This document shows, piece by piece, positions 25,054-33,417 of a stretch of DNA of 50,918 nt; position 1 is the stretch's first letter, and each line of letters starts with the position of its first letter. The position numbers were made by a program, and so were the translations under genes. The notes under the pieces are model-generated. The model was not told the DNA's origin and ran no database searches. It saw only the letters and a list, made by a program, of their open reading frames with translations. Location of the stretch: positions 1-50,918 of the forward strand of contig NZ_JABFMW010000028.1 of the NCBI RefSeq assembly GCF_013359725.1. Reading direction: 5' to 3'. This DNA comes from Pseudarthrobacter sp. C4D7. GTDB lineage: Bacteria > Actinomycetota > Actinomycetes > Actinomycetales > Micrococcaceae.

Positions 25054-26565
25054 ATGGCAGCGATCGAGAACACATATAGGGAACCGACCTACGGCAACTG
25101 GCGGCGTCCGCGTAAGGCCGGCATCGGCACCCTTGGCGGGCTGGCAACAGCCGGTTTGTTTGTTGGCCTCATCATCACGGTGATCTGTCTCTTTGTCGGC
25201 GGCTGGTTCGCCGGGCTCGTTGCTCTGTTCATTCTTGGGGTGGCGTTGGCCGTCGTCTCGGTGACCGACAAGCACAACAAGTCCGTAGGGGAGCGGGTCT
25301 TCGCCCGGCTGGCGTTCCGCTCCGCACGGCGCAGACGCGCCAACATCTACCGCTCCGGTCCGTTGGGGCTGACGCCTTGGGGCGAGTTCCAGCTGCCGGG
25401 GATCTCTGCCGGTTCCAAGCTGTACGAGTTCACGGACTCCTATGGGCGCCCGTTCGCGTTGATCCACCTTCCCTCCACCGCGCACTACACCGTTGTTTTC
25501 GGCACGCAGCCTGACGGGGCGTCGCTGGTCGATCCCGAGCAGATTGATGCCTGGGTGGCTAACTGGGGCGGCTGGCTGGCCTCGTTGTCGAATGAACCTG
25601 CCGTCGTGGCTGCATCCGTCACGGTCGAAACTGCCCCCGATTCCGGGGCGCGGCTGCGCCGGGAAGTTGAGTCGAACATTCATGACGACGCCCCTGACAT
25701 TGCCAAGGCCATGCTCCGGGAGGCGTTGGAAACCTATCCGCAGGGATCGGCCACGATCCGGGCGTGGGTCGCTTTGACGTTCAGCGCCGCTGCCCGGGCC
25801 GGCGGCAAGCGGCGCACCGCAGAAGAGATCGCAAGGGATCTCGCGTCACGGCTTCCCAGCCTGACCGAGCGTCTGGAATCCACCGGTGCCGGGGCATGCG
25901 CGCCGTTGAACGCCCAGGAACTGTGTGAGGTCGTTCGGGTCGCGTACGACCCGGCAGCGGCCCGGCTCATCGACGAAGCCCACTACCAGGGCACACCTGT
26001 CGACCTGGACTGGGGCGACGTCGGACCCTCAGCCCACCAGGCCGACTGGGACGGCTACCGCCACGATTCCGGCCACTCTGTGTCCTGGTCAATGACGGGC
26101 GCCCCGCGCGGACACATCCTGGCATCAGCGCTGGCCCGCCTGGTGGCACCGCACGGGGAAATTGCCCGCAAGCGCGTCACCTTGCTGTACCGGCCGATCG
26201 AAGCCGGCCGTGCGGCCGCCATCGTGGAGTCGGACCAGACCAGCGCCCTGACCCGGGCCTCCTCGACCAACCGGCCCACAGCCCGCGCCCTGGTCGATGC
26301 GCGCGCGGCGCAGGCAACCGCGGCGGAGGAAGCCAAGGGAGCCGGGCTGGTCAACTTCGGCATGGTGGTCACGGCCACGGTGCTGTCCCCCCGTGACCTT
26401 GAGGACGCCGTGGCCGTCGTGGAAGGCAACCTCGGCCCGTCGGCGCGCCTGCTGTTGCGGCGCGCCTACGGTTCACAGGATTCTGCCTTCGCCGCGTCCC
26501 TGCCACTGGGACTGGTCCTGCCCAAGCACCTGAAGGTTCCCGAAGAGATCCGCGAGGCCATGTGA
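25054..26565 (+). CDS. SCO6880-family conjugation protein (503 aa)
   Basis: The ATG at 25054 overlaps the previous stop region and has GGGGGTGCC upstream. Two membrane helices lie near residues 28-48 and 50-70, followed by a large soluble part. It starts with RRRANIYRSGPLG, contains YGRPFALIHLPSTAHYTVVF and ends before the VirB4 gene. It has no Walker motif. SCO6880 proteins act with VirB4, much as PrgI-like or VirB3-like subunits are fused or paired with the ATPase in other systems. Stop and next start overlap (GTGATG). Confidence 0.8.
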   Translation: MAAIENTYREPTYGNWRRPRKAGIGTLGGLATAGLFVGLIITVICLFVGGWFAGLVALFILGVALAVVSVTDKHNKSVGERVFARLAFRSARRRRANIYRSGPLGLTPWGEFQLPGISAGSKLYEFTDSYGRPFALIHLPSTAHYTVVFGTQPDGASLVDPEQIDAWVANWGGWLASLSNEPAVVAASVTVETAPDSGARLRREVESNIHDDAPDIAKAMLREALETYPQGSATIRAWVALTFSAAARAGGKRRTAEEIARDLASRLPSLTERLESTGAGACAPLNAQELCEVVRVAYDPAAARLIDEAHYQGTPVDLDWGDVGPSAHQADWDGYRHDSGHSVSWSMTGAPRGHILASALARLVAPHGEIARKRVTLLYRPIEAGRAAAIVESDQTSALTRASSTNRPTARALVDARAAQATAAEEAKGAGLVNFGMVVTATVLSPRDLEDAVAVVEGNLGPSARLLLRRAYGSQDSAFAASLPLGLVLPKHLKVPEEIREAM

Positions 26566-28184
26566 TGTTCGGCAGCAAGACCAAGCACCAGCGCACACCG
26601 GCCCCTGCCACGAAGCTCGCGGCCGCGGTCGCCCGCCGCCCGGGCCTGCGGGGCTGGCGCGGCCGCGGACAGGGCGAAGCCGTCTACGTCACGGCAGCCG
26701 ACGAATGGCGCGGAACATCGGTCCAAGTCTGCGGTCTCTGGCCGTTCGTGGGCGGGTCCGGCACCCCGATTCTGGGAGTGCCGATCGGGGTTCACACCGA
26801 CACCGGAGCGCCCTTCGGGGCAGATCCGATCAGCTGGTTCATGCACGGCATGATCAACAACCCCTCCATGTTCGTCCTCGGCCTGCCGCACTACGGCAAG
26901 TCCACCCTGGTTCGGCACATCGTCCTGGGCCTGGCAGGCCGGAGCATCAACCCGTTGATCCTCGGTGACCTGAAGCCGGACTATGTTGACCTGATCGAAG
27001 CCCTCGGCGGGCAGGTCATCAGTCTGGGTCCTGGCCGTGGTCATTTGAACGTCCTGGATCCCGGCGAGGCTACCGGCGCATCCGTCAGACTGCTCGCTTC
27101 GGCCGAGGAACACCGGGCCAAGGCGAACCGGACCCTGAACGATCCAGATGGCGACCAGGCCGCGGCCGCGCAGCTGCTCGCGGCAGCCGTGAAGGCAGAG
27201 AAGCTGGCAGAACAGCTGATGGCCGACTCGCACAACCGGCGCCTGAACATGATCACGGCGCTGATCACCATCGTGCGGAACGCAAAGCCCAGCGCCCACG
27301 AGGAATCCCTGATTGACCGGGCCCTGCACATCCTGGACGAGCGACTGGACCGCGTTCCCCTGATCGGGGATCTGATCGAGGTCATCAAAGACGCCCCCGA
27401 CGAGCTGCGGGCGATAGCTCTGGACCGTGGCGATATGAGCCGCTACCTCGACGCGACCGACCAGCTGCGCCAGTCGCTGTACTCCCTCGACGGCTCGGGC
27501 CGGTTCTCAGACATGTTCTCCCAGCCCACCGATCAGCCGATGGACCTGACCAAACCCGTGGTCTTCGACCTGTCAGGGATCTCCGACACGCAGCGGGACA
27601 TCCAAGCGGCCTGCCTGCTGGCCTGCTGGTCAACCGGGTTCGCCACCGTCCAGGTGGCCCACACCCTGGCCGACGCCGGCCTGGAACCGCGCCGGAACTA
27701 CTTCGTCGTCATGGACGAACTGTGGCGGGCACTGCGCTCCGGTGAAGGCATGGTCGACCGGGTTGACTCGCTCACCCGGCTGAACCGGACCGAGGGAGTC
27801 GGGCAGGCCATGATCACGCACACCATGAGCGACCTCGAAGCCCTGCCCACCGAATCCGAGAGGATGAAAGCGCGCGGATTCGTCGAACGCTCCGGCATGG
27901 TTGTCTGCGGCGCGCTCCCCGGAGCCGAAATGGAAAAACTCAACAAAGCCGTCACCCTCTCCCGGGCCGAGCAAGCCCGCCTCATCTCATGGGCAGACCC
28001 CGGGTCATGGACCGACGTCGGAGGATCCCGCAAACGCGTACGCCCGGGCCTGGGCAAGTTCCTCTTCAAAGTCGGCGGCCGCCCCGGGATCCCCGTCGCG
28101 CTCAAACTGACCAGCGTTGAGGAGAAACTGCACGATACAAACAAGCGCTGGACGATTAGCCGGAACGGCGAAGGGGACAACTGA
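26565..28184 (+). CDS. VirB4-like type IV secretion ATPase (539 aa)
   Basis: Walker A is GLPHYGKST at about 106-114 and Walker B is YFVVMDELWRAL in the C-terminal half, followed by the conserved TRKxxx-like region and a late MITHTMSDLEAL segment. VirB4 ATPases energise assembly and substrate movement at the inner face of the membrane. The protein is shorter than proteobacterial VirB4 (about 800 aa) because the N-terminal domain is reduced; that part may be supplied by the SCO6880 product encoded immediately upstream. Confidence 0.88.
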   Translation: MFGSKTKHQRTPAPATKLAAAVARRPGLRGWRGRGQGEAVYVTAADEWRGTSVQVCGLWPFVGGSGTPILGVPIGVHTDTGAPFGADPISWFMHGMINNPSMFVLGLPHYGKSTLVRHIVLGLAGRSINPLILGDLKPDYVDLIEALGGQVISLGPGRGHLNVLDPGEATGASVRLLASAEEHRAKANRTLNDPDGDQAAAAQLLAAAVKAEKLAEQLMADSHNRRLNMITALITIVRNAKPSAHEESLIDRALHILDERLDRVPLIGDLIEVIKDAPDELRAIALDRGDMSRYLDATDQLRQSLYSLDGSGRFSDMFSQPTDQPMDLTKPVVFDLSGISDTQRDIQAACLLACWSTGFATVQVAHTLADAGLEPRRNYFVVMDELWRALRSGEGMVDRVDSLTRLNRTEGVGQAMITHTMSDLEALPTESERMKARGFVERSGMVVCGALPGAEMEKLNKAVTLSRAEQARLISWADPGSWTDVGGSRKRVRPGLGKFLFKVGGRPGIPVALKLTSVEEKLHDTNKRWTISRNGEGDN

Positions 28185-29953
28185 TGGGTGCACCAAGCAG
28201 CGGCAAGCGTACCCGGATGGATACCGAAACCATCCTCCTTTGGGTCTTCATCACCGCCGTGGTGCTCGGTGTCGGCTCGGTGGCCGCTGCCGTGCACCTG
28301 GGCTCGATCCTGTCCAATGACGGCCAGACCTTGCCGGCGAACCCGTTTGAACTGGTCTTCAGCCTGTTCTCGCACAAGGTCACGTGGCCCGCGGCCGCCA
28401 CCTGGGTACTGATCGGCTTCGGCGTCCTCATCATCCTGGTGACCGTCCTTGTGGTCCGTGCGGTGCTGCACCGACGGTCCAAGCGCTCACGGGTGGACGC
28501 CGCAGCCCAGCACATGGCCAAAGGCCGGGACCTGCGCGCCCTGAGCCTGCGCGGAGCAACAGCCACCGCCGAACGTCTCGGGGTAAAGGGCTCGCCCGGA
28601 GTCCCGGTCGGTAAGACCGTCCTGGGCGGGCAGATGGTCTACGGCTCCTGGGAAGACATGCACATCGACATTTGGGGGCCCCGGACGGGCAAGACGACCT
28701 CCCGGGCCATCCCGGCGATCCTCGCTGCCCCGGGATCGGCGTTGGTGACCTCGAACAAGCGGGACATCGTTGACGGAACCCGCGACGTCCGCGCAGCCGA
28801 GGGCCCCGTGTGGGTCTTCGACCCGCAGTCGGTCACACTCGAGGAACCCTCTTGGTGGTGGAACCCCCTGTCCTATGTCACGGATGAAGTGAAAGCTGCA
28901 CGCCTGGCTGACCACTTCGCGGCCGGCTCGCGCGGCCCGGACGCCAAGACGGACGCCTACTTCGACCCGGCTGGCCAGGATCTCCTTGCCGGGCTCCTGC
29001 TCGCCGCCGCCCTCGACGACCGCCCGATCACGCAGGTGCACACCTGGTTGACCCGGCCCACTGACGACGAAGCAGTGGACATCCTCAAAGCCCACGGCTT
29101 CACCCAGACCTCCAACGCGGTCGGCGGCGTCATCAACGCACCCGAGAAGCAACGCGGCGGCGTGTACGGCACGGCACTGCAGATGGCCTCCTGCCTCACC
29201 AACCGGCAAGTCGCCCGCTGGGTCACCCCGCAGGACGACAACGACACCCGGCCCCAGTTCGACCCGGCAGCATTCGTCCGCTCCAAGGGCACCCTGTACA
29301 GCCTGTCCAAGGAAGGCAAGGGCACAGCCGGCCCGCTGGTGACCGCACTGACCGTAGCCACAGTCGAGGCCGCCGAAGAACTCGCCGTCCACTCTCCCGG
29401 CGGCCGTCTGGCCACACCCATGGTCGGTGTCCTGGACGAAGCAGCCAACGTCTGCCGCTGGCGCGAGCTGCCGAACCTCTACAGCCACTACGGTTCCCGG
29501 GGCATCGTCCTGATGACCATCCTCCAGTCCTGGTCCCAAGGCGTGGAGGTGTGGGGCCGCGACGGGATGCGCAAGCTCTGGAGCGCGTCCAACATCAAGG
29601 TCTACGGCGGCGGTGTCGCCGAAGCTGAGTTCCTGAACGAGCTCGCGCAGCTCGTGGGGGAATACCGGTACTCCAACATGACCAGAAGCCGCTCCAAACA
29701 AGGCACGTCCTACAGCCACGACGACGACCGCAAAGAACGCACCCTGGACGTGTCAGACCTCGCCGCGTTTCCCCGTGGCCGCGCCATCATGTTCGCCTCC
29801 GGCGCCCCCGCGGCATTGCTGGAGACGGTGCCTTGGATGAGCGGTCCGCAGGCTGAGGCGGTGCGTGCCTCCATCGCCGCACATGACCCTGCGAACAGGC
29901 CGGCGGCCGCGGCCGGGAACCGATGGATCGCCGCTGGCGCCTCCAATGACTGA
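28184..29953 (+). CDS. VirD4/TraG-type coupling protein (589 aa)
   Basis: Two N-terminal membrane helices (about 18-40 and 74-95) anchor a cytoplasmic motor with Walker A GPRTGKTT (165-172) and Walker B MVGVLDEAANV. A late arginine-containing block SASNIKVYGGG follows. This is the coupling protein that links relaxase-bound DNA to the channel. The ATG shares one base with the VirB4 stop (TGATG), so the pair is translationally coupled. The relaxase it should serve is not in the window. Confidence 0.92.
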   Translation: MGAPSSGKRTRMDTETILLWVFITAVVLGVGSVAAAVHLGSILSNDGQTLPANPFELVFSLFSHKVTWPAAATWVLIGFGVLIILVTVLVVRAVLHRRSKRSRVDAAAQHMAKGRDLRALSLRGATATAERLGVKGSPGVPVGKTVLGGQMVYGSWEDMHIDIWGPRTGKTTSRAIPAILAAPGSALVTSNKRDIVDGTRDVRAAEGPVWVFDPQSVTLEEPSWWWNPLSYVTDEVKAARLADHFAAGSRGPDAKTDAYFDPAGQDLLAGLLLAAALDDRPITQVHTWLTRPTDDEAVDILKAHGFTQTSNAVGGVINAPEKQRGGVYGTALQMASCLTNRQVARWVTPQDDNDTRPQFDPAAFVRSKGTLYSLSKEGKGTAGPLVTALTVATVEAAEELAVHSPGGRLATPMVGVLDEAANVCRWRELPNLYSHYGSRGIVLMTILQSWSQGVEVWGRDGMRKLWSASNIKVYGGGVAEAEFLNELAQLVGEYRYSNMTRSRSKQGTSYSHDDDRKERTLDVSDLAAFPRGRAIMFASGAPAALLETVPWMSGPQAEAVRASIAAHDPANRPAAAAGNRWIAAGASND

Positions 29954-30374
29954 AGGCCTGGGGGAGTGGGACGACGATCTCGAGGACGCCACAACCGCCG
30001 CCCTCATGGAACCGGCCGAGGAGGACTCGGACGCCCCTGAGCTGTTCTACCCGAACGTCGCCGAATTCGTCAGCGGCAAGCTGGCCACCAGCTACCGCCG
30101 GCAGCTCAACGTCCAGGGCGGTGTGACATGGTGCCCGCAATGGTGGAAGCACGCCGAAGCGATCAGCCGCCTCGAAGCGCTCTGGCGGGCCTGGGAATTC
30201 CTGCGCCTGGACGGCACCACAGGGATGAGTGTGTGGTGGCGCGACCACGCAGACCACCACATGTCGGTCCTGCTCTCAACAGACGGCCCGTTCAAAGGCT
30301 GCACCCCGGACGACGGCCACCGCTCCAAACTCGCCCCTCTACCCTGTGAAGAACCACCCCCAGGGCTGTTCTAA
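29946..30374 (+). CDS. DUF4913 family protein (142 aa)
   Basis: The start overlaps the coupling-protein stop (ATGACTGA). An acidic N-terminus (30 residues) precedes the DUF4913 core: LFYPNVAEFVSGKLATSYRR, then WCPQWWKHAEAISRLEALWRAWEFLR and GMSVWWRDHADHHMSVLL. The family is frequent at the end of conjugation operons in actinobacterial plasmids and integrative elements. Its activity is unknown; the rich Trp/His content suggests a ligand- or nucleic-acid-binding helical fold. It is the last gene of the transfer operon. Confidence 0.85.
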   Translation: MTEGLGEWDDDLEDATTAALMEPAEEDSDAPELFYPNVAEFVSGKLATSYRRQLNVQGGVTWCPQWWKHAEAISRLEALWRAWEFLRLDGTTGMSVWWRDHADHHMSVLLSTDGPFKGCTPDDGHRSKLAPLPCEEPPPGLF

Positions 30375-30398
30375 AGGGGACATGTTAGCCAACGCTCA

Positions 30399-30536
30399 AG
30401 GTGACCACGCGGGCTGTCCATAGTTGGGGTCAATCCGGGTTATCCACGGCTGCGCATCGGGAGCCATCGGGAAAGCTCCCTCAGCAGCAGTAGGGGTGGA
30501 CAACCCATCAGGTTTGTCCCCGGCTGTGGGCAGCAA
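30399..30536 (-). repeat. DnaA-box-rich repeat, copy 2
   Basis: Reverse-complement partner of 5098-5231. It includes TTATCCACG (30431), GTGGACAA (30497), TTGTCCCCG (30513) and TGTGGGCAG (30525). It begins 24 nt after the transfer operon and abuts the hairpin at 30536. Confidence 0.75.
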
Positions 30537-30569
30537 TCCAATTGTCCAACGGGCTTTGGACAATTGGAT
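30536..30569. repeat. Hairpin with 13-bp arms and 8-nt spacer, next to repeat copy 2
   Basis: ATCCAATTGTCCA (30536-30548) and TGGACAATTGGAT (30557-30569) pair perfectly around ACGGGCTT. Spacer length and GTCCA/TGGAC core match the element at 9124-9157. Copy 1 of the DnaA-box repeat has no equivalent hairpin beside it. Confidence 0.85.
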
Positions 30570-30673
30570 AACAGACTCACCTCGAAGGAAAGAAGCGCAC
30601 GCCAGCTGATTCCCCTACGTCCGAGCAGGACGTGAACCTATCTGGATTCCGTCCTGATTTCGCTTTTCTGTTT

Positions 30674-31003
30674 CTAATGAGCGGCTTCGTACTTCTCTAT
30701 GACTTCCGCTTGGATACGACCACGTGTATTTACCTGGATACCATTCTCAACCGCCCACATCCGTACCGCTTTAGCGTCCGGACCACCTTGCGAGGACTTC
30801 GTCCGGGCCGCCGGACGACCGCGTCCACCAGATACCTTGCGTCCAGCATCCGTGAAGCGGGCCAAGACTCCGCGAAGTTCGTTCGCGTGCCCCTCATTCA
30901 GATCAATCACGTATTCACTGCCGTCGAGGGCGAAAGATACCGTTTCGCTAGCTTCAGAGCCATCAATATCATCTTCCAGAACCACGACTGTCTTTTTTGC
31001 CAT
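30674..31003 (-). CDS. lsr2: Lsr2 nucleoid-associated silencer
   Basis: This 109-residue protein starts MAKKTVVVLEDDIDGSEASE, the Lsr2 dimerisation domain (residues 1-58). The C-terminal DNA-binding domain spans 75-105, with the AT-hook-like RGR at 94-96 in NTRGRIQAEV. Lsr2 is the actinobacterial counterpart of H-NS: it coats AT-rich DNA and silences acquired genes. A plasmid copy next to an AT-richer island suggests stealth silencing that lowers the cost of carriage. Host chromosomes usually encode their own copy. Confidence 0.93.
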   Translation of the reverse strand: MAKKTVVVLEDDIDGSEASETVSFALDGSEYVIDLNEGHANELRGVLARFTDAGRKVSGGRGRPAARTKSSQGGPDAKAVRMWAVENGIQVNTRGRIQAEVIEKYEAAH

Positions 31004-31165
31004 AAAACAAGGTTAACAGCCTGCTGAACGAACACATGAGCCCCTTCGATGCGCAATTTTTAGCGCGGCCAATGGGACTGATCACGGACCGCGTCCAACT
31101 CTCGATTTGCCTGAGCCGTCGGGAAGGATGCTCGGTCGAGACAACAGCCGCTATGCGAGCCGGTC

Positions 31166-31262
31166 GACAGTTAGGGTCAATCCGAGTTATCCGTCAATCC
31201 ATCCATGAGTTGGTTGTCAACCGCAACTACTGCTGCTGAAGGTGCTTTCCCGATGGCTCCCT
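31166..31262. repeat. Rearranged third copy of the DnaA-box-type repeat
   Basis: 31166-31190 (GGGTCAATCCGAGTTATCC) matches copy 2 directly. 31205-31262 (CTACTGCTGCTGAAGG … CCCGATGGCTCC) matches another part of copy 2 in the opposite orientation. The whole 31004-31515 gap contains no other convincing feature and no gene. Confidence 0.65.
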
Positions 31263-31515
31263 GTTTCAACCGTTCTCCCGGTTGGTGCGGAACAATTGTT
31301 CGGAGTGTCACAGGGCAATCGTGCAGGGGGCCAGCATCCTGCCTGGGTGGGCAAGAGTCCTGCCGACCGTAGGGGCCCAAGGATTACCAAACTCGCAAAC
31401 CCTCCGTCGCCCCGTAAAAGCAATCCTCCAGAGCTCACCGAGCATTTGTCGAGGATAGGATGATGAATGTCGTCCACACTGAACGTGCTGATTCGCGTAT
31501 GACAAAGAGGGGCCC

Positions 31516-32190
31516 ATGGGAGAAGAGTTGGCTGCACCAAGCCTATCCACGGACGACTACTTGTCGATCAATCAACGGACCTACGAAGCACTGGCGGACC
31601 AATACTACGAACGTAGCAGCCAAGACTTTCATAACGACATCCCGATCGTCGACCGTATCTGGTCTCTACTAGAAACGGTCGTCGAACGACGGCCGCTTGA
31701 AATCCTCGATGTGGGATGCGGTCATGGCGTGAACCTGAAAATGTTCAGTGACTTGGGAGCCATTACTACAGGTTTTGATTTTTCCCCGGCAATGTTATCG
31801 GTCGCGCATACTATTTCGCCGAGCAGCCTACTAGTTCAAGGCGACTTCATGGCACATGATTGGGATGCCAAGTATGACTTGGTTTTCGCAAAAGCATTTC
31901 TACATTTGTTCCCATTTCACGACTGCCCCAAAATCATCCAGTCAATGAAGTCGATAGTGCGAGACGACGGACTTATTTATTTAGCGACGACACTGGCAGC
32001 CACAAGCGACGAGGGGTACATCGTCAAGCACGACTACAGAGGGAACCTCTCACGATTTCGCCGTAATTGGACGCAGGGAGAATTGAAGCAATTTCTCCTA
32101 GAACAGGGGTTGGTTATCCGCGGGGAATGGATCAATGATGAACCACTCCGGGAAAAAACATGGCAGCATGTTATCGTAAGCGCTTGGTAA
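31516..32190 (+). CDS. Class I SAM-dependent methyltransferase (224 aa)
   Basis: The ATG has AGAGGGG 4 nt upstream. Motif I is LDVGCGHG (64-71), followed by acidic post-I FDFS (88-90) and motif II/III-like YDLVFAKAFLHLF (120-132). The C-terminal part contains TWQHVIVSAW. The fold is a Rossmann-type methyltransferase close to Methyltransf_11/25, with no DNA-methylase NPPY or PC motif, so a small-molecule or RNA substrate is likelier. It is the first plus-strand gene of the AT-richer island. Confidence 0.85.
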   Translation: MGEELAAPSLSTDDYLSINQRTYEALADQYYERSSQDFHNDIPIVDRIWSLLETVVERRPLEILDVGCGHGVNLKMFSDLGAITTGFDFSPAMLSVAHTISPSSLLVQGDFMAHDWDAKYDLVFAKAFLHLFPFHDCPKIIQSMKSIVRDDGLIYLATTLAATSDEGYIVKHDYRGNLSRFRRNWTQGELKQFLLEQGLVIRGEWINDEPLREKTWQHVIVSAW

Positions 32191-32295
32191 TATCTGAAGG
32201 ATAATCGGGTGCTGCGCAATAGACCATTTCTATTCGTCGCCCAAGACATTTGATCGTTGTCAATCAAACAGGTGCTGGTGTAGAAGGTCCTCCCC

Positions 32296-33417
32296 TTACT
32301 GATTAAACAGCCAATACTTGATGTCTTCACTAATCTGTGTAATAGCCGCGGCCAAGGGCAGATTTAGGGGAAAGACCCTTCCGGAGTCGGCCAATTCCTG
32401 CAACTCAGAAGGCGTGATCCAAATACCCCTATTTTTTAGCGCACCAGTCGGGCTATCACGACGCACCGTCTCGGCTAGGAATACGACCGATAAATAATTT
32501 AGCCTACCACGCAATGCTACCGCCGCCAGCGGTCTAGAAATTTCCGCTTCGAAGGACTGGCCCAGATCCGGAACCCCACCCGTCGAAAATGAATAGAGAC
32601 GGTTTATAATCAGACCGCTTTCTTCTAGAAGCTCACGGTTGGCAGCTTCGAGAAATGACTCCCCATCTTCCAGGTGGCCTTGGGGAAACTCAAGCATTCC
32701 CTCATACTCCGAGTCTTTCTGGCTTGCCGTAATTCTATGTTGCAGATAGACCTTGAAACCTGTGCCTGATCTAGATACTGGGACTATGGTTGCTACCGTC
32801 GGAATCCTATTCTTGGTGCGTGAAACGGTCAGCCGCAAGTAAAGCAAAGCGTCGTAGCGGTGCGCAGTCGAATGTTCTGAAGAACTAATTTCCTGACTGG
32901 CGAGGTCTAAACATGGATATTCAATTGTATGATCGATATCGTAGCCAGCAGCTTGAGCGACCGATATCCATGGTTCCGAGAGTGCAGGCAATGAGGCTTC
33001 TTGACGCAGATCTTCAGCGGTTGTTTCCTTTGGCGTTTTCTGGGGAGAGAAAACCGCTAAAGAATCGGCATCGATAACTAAAGATATGACTGCATCAGAA
33101 GCTAGATGTGGCAAGAGACTTACCAAGAGTGACCGTAACATACTGGGTGTTGAGATGCCGTAAATCACTGCGTAGTCGGCAGACTTCGGCAATTTCTTGA
33201 TGTTTTCCGTATCGGAGATCATCCAGGTCAAGCGAGAGTGCGCAAGTACATAAGCGACCTTACCCTGGCCGTCTTTTGAGACATCGAGGCAAAGGGCTTC
33301 ATCCTTGAGCAACAATGTGGGACGCGTTAATTCAACCAGCAGTCGGCGCAGGAGGGGCCGTGCGGCGGAATCCCTATCAGAGGCAAAAGACCCGGAGAGG
33401 AAGTTTCCCGCTGTCAC
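32296..33417 (-). CDS. Nudix hydrolase with an extra N-terminal domain (373 aa)
   Basis: The Nudix box lies at about 247-269 and is complete: G, five residues, Glu, seven residues, REL, one residue, EESG (inner part EAANRELLEESGL). The preceding 200 residues form a separate domain. Segments such as DYAVIYGIS, LLPHLASDAVISLVI and WISVAQAAGYDI … YDALLYLRL resemble the second half of a Rossmann methyltransferase without its SAM loop. A GTG start overlaps the stop of the membrane-protein gene (GTGA). The substrate is probably a nucleotide diphosphate derivative. Confidence 0.8.
   Translation of the reverse strand: MTAGNFLSGSFASDRDSAARPLLRRLLVELTRPTLLLKDEALCLDVSKDGQGKVAYVLAHSRLTWMISDTENIKKLPKSADYAVIYGISTPSMLRSLLVSLLPHLASDAVISLVIDADSLAVFSPQKTPKETTAEDLRQEASLPALSEPWISVAQAAGYDIDHTIEYPCLDLASQEISSSEHSTAHRYDALLYLRLTVSRTKNRIPTVATIVPVSRSGTGFKVYLQHRITASQKDSEYEGMLEFPQGHLEDGESFLEAANRELLEESGLIINRLYSFSTGGVPDLGQSFEAEISRPLAAVALRGRLNYLSVVFLAETVRRDSPTGALKNRGIWITPSELQELADSGRVFPLNLPLAAAITQISEDIKYWLFNQ

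Noticed and set aside
28487..29719. Long minus-strand open frame of about 410 codons opposite the coupling-protein gene
   Set aside because: It lies entirely antisense to a clear VirD4 gene; its length comes from high GC3 in the real frame, and the product resembles no protein.
5098..30536. Inverted repeats considered as terminal repeats of one giant transposon
   Set aside because: The copies diverge by roughly a fifth, contain internal DnaA-box-like motifs, show no target duplication, and no transposase belongs to them.
31217..31540. Open frames on both strands between lsr2 and the methyltransferase
   Set aside because: Poor codon bias, no ribosome site, and overlap with the rearranged repeat.
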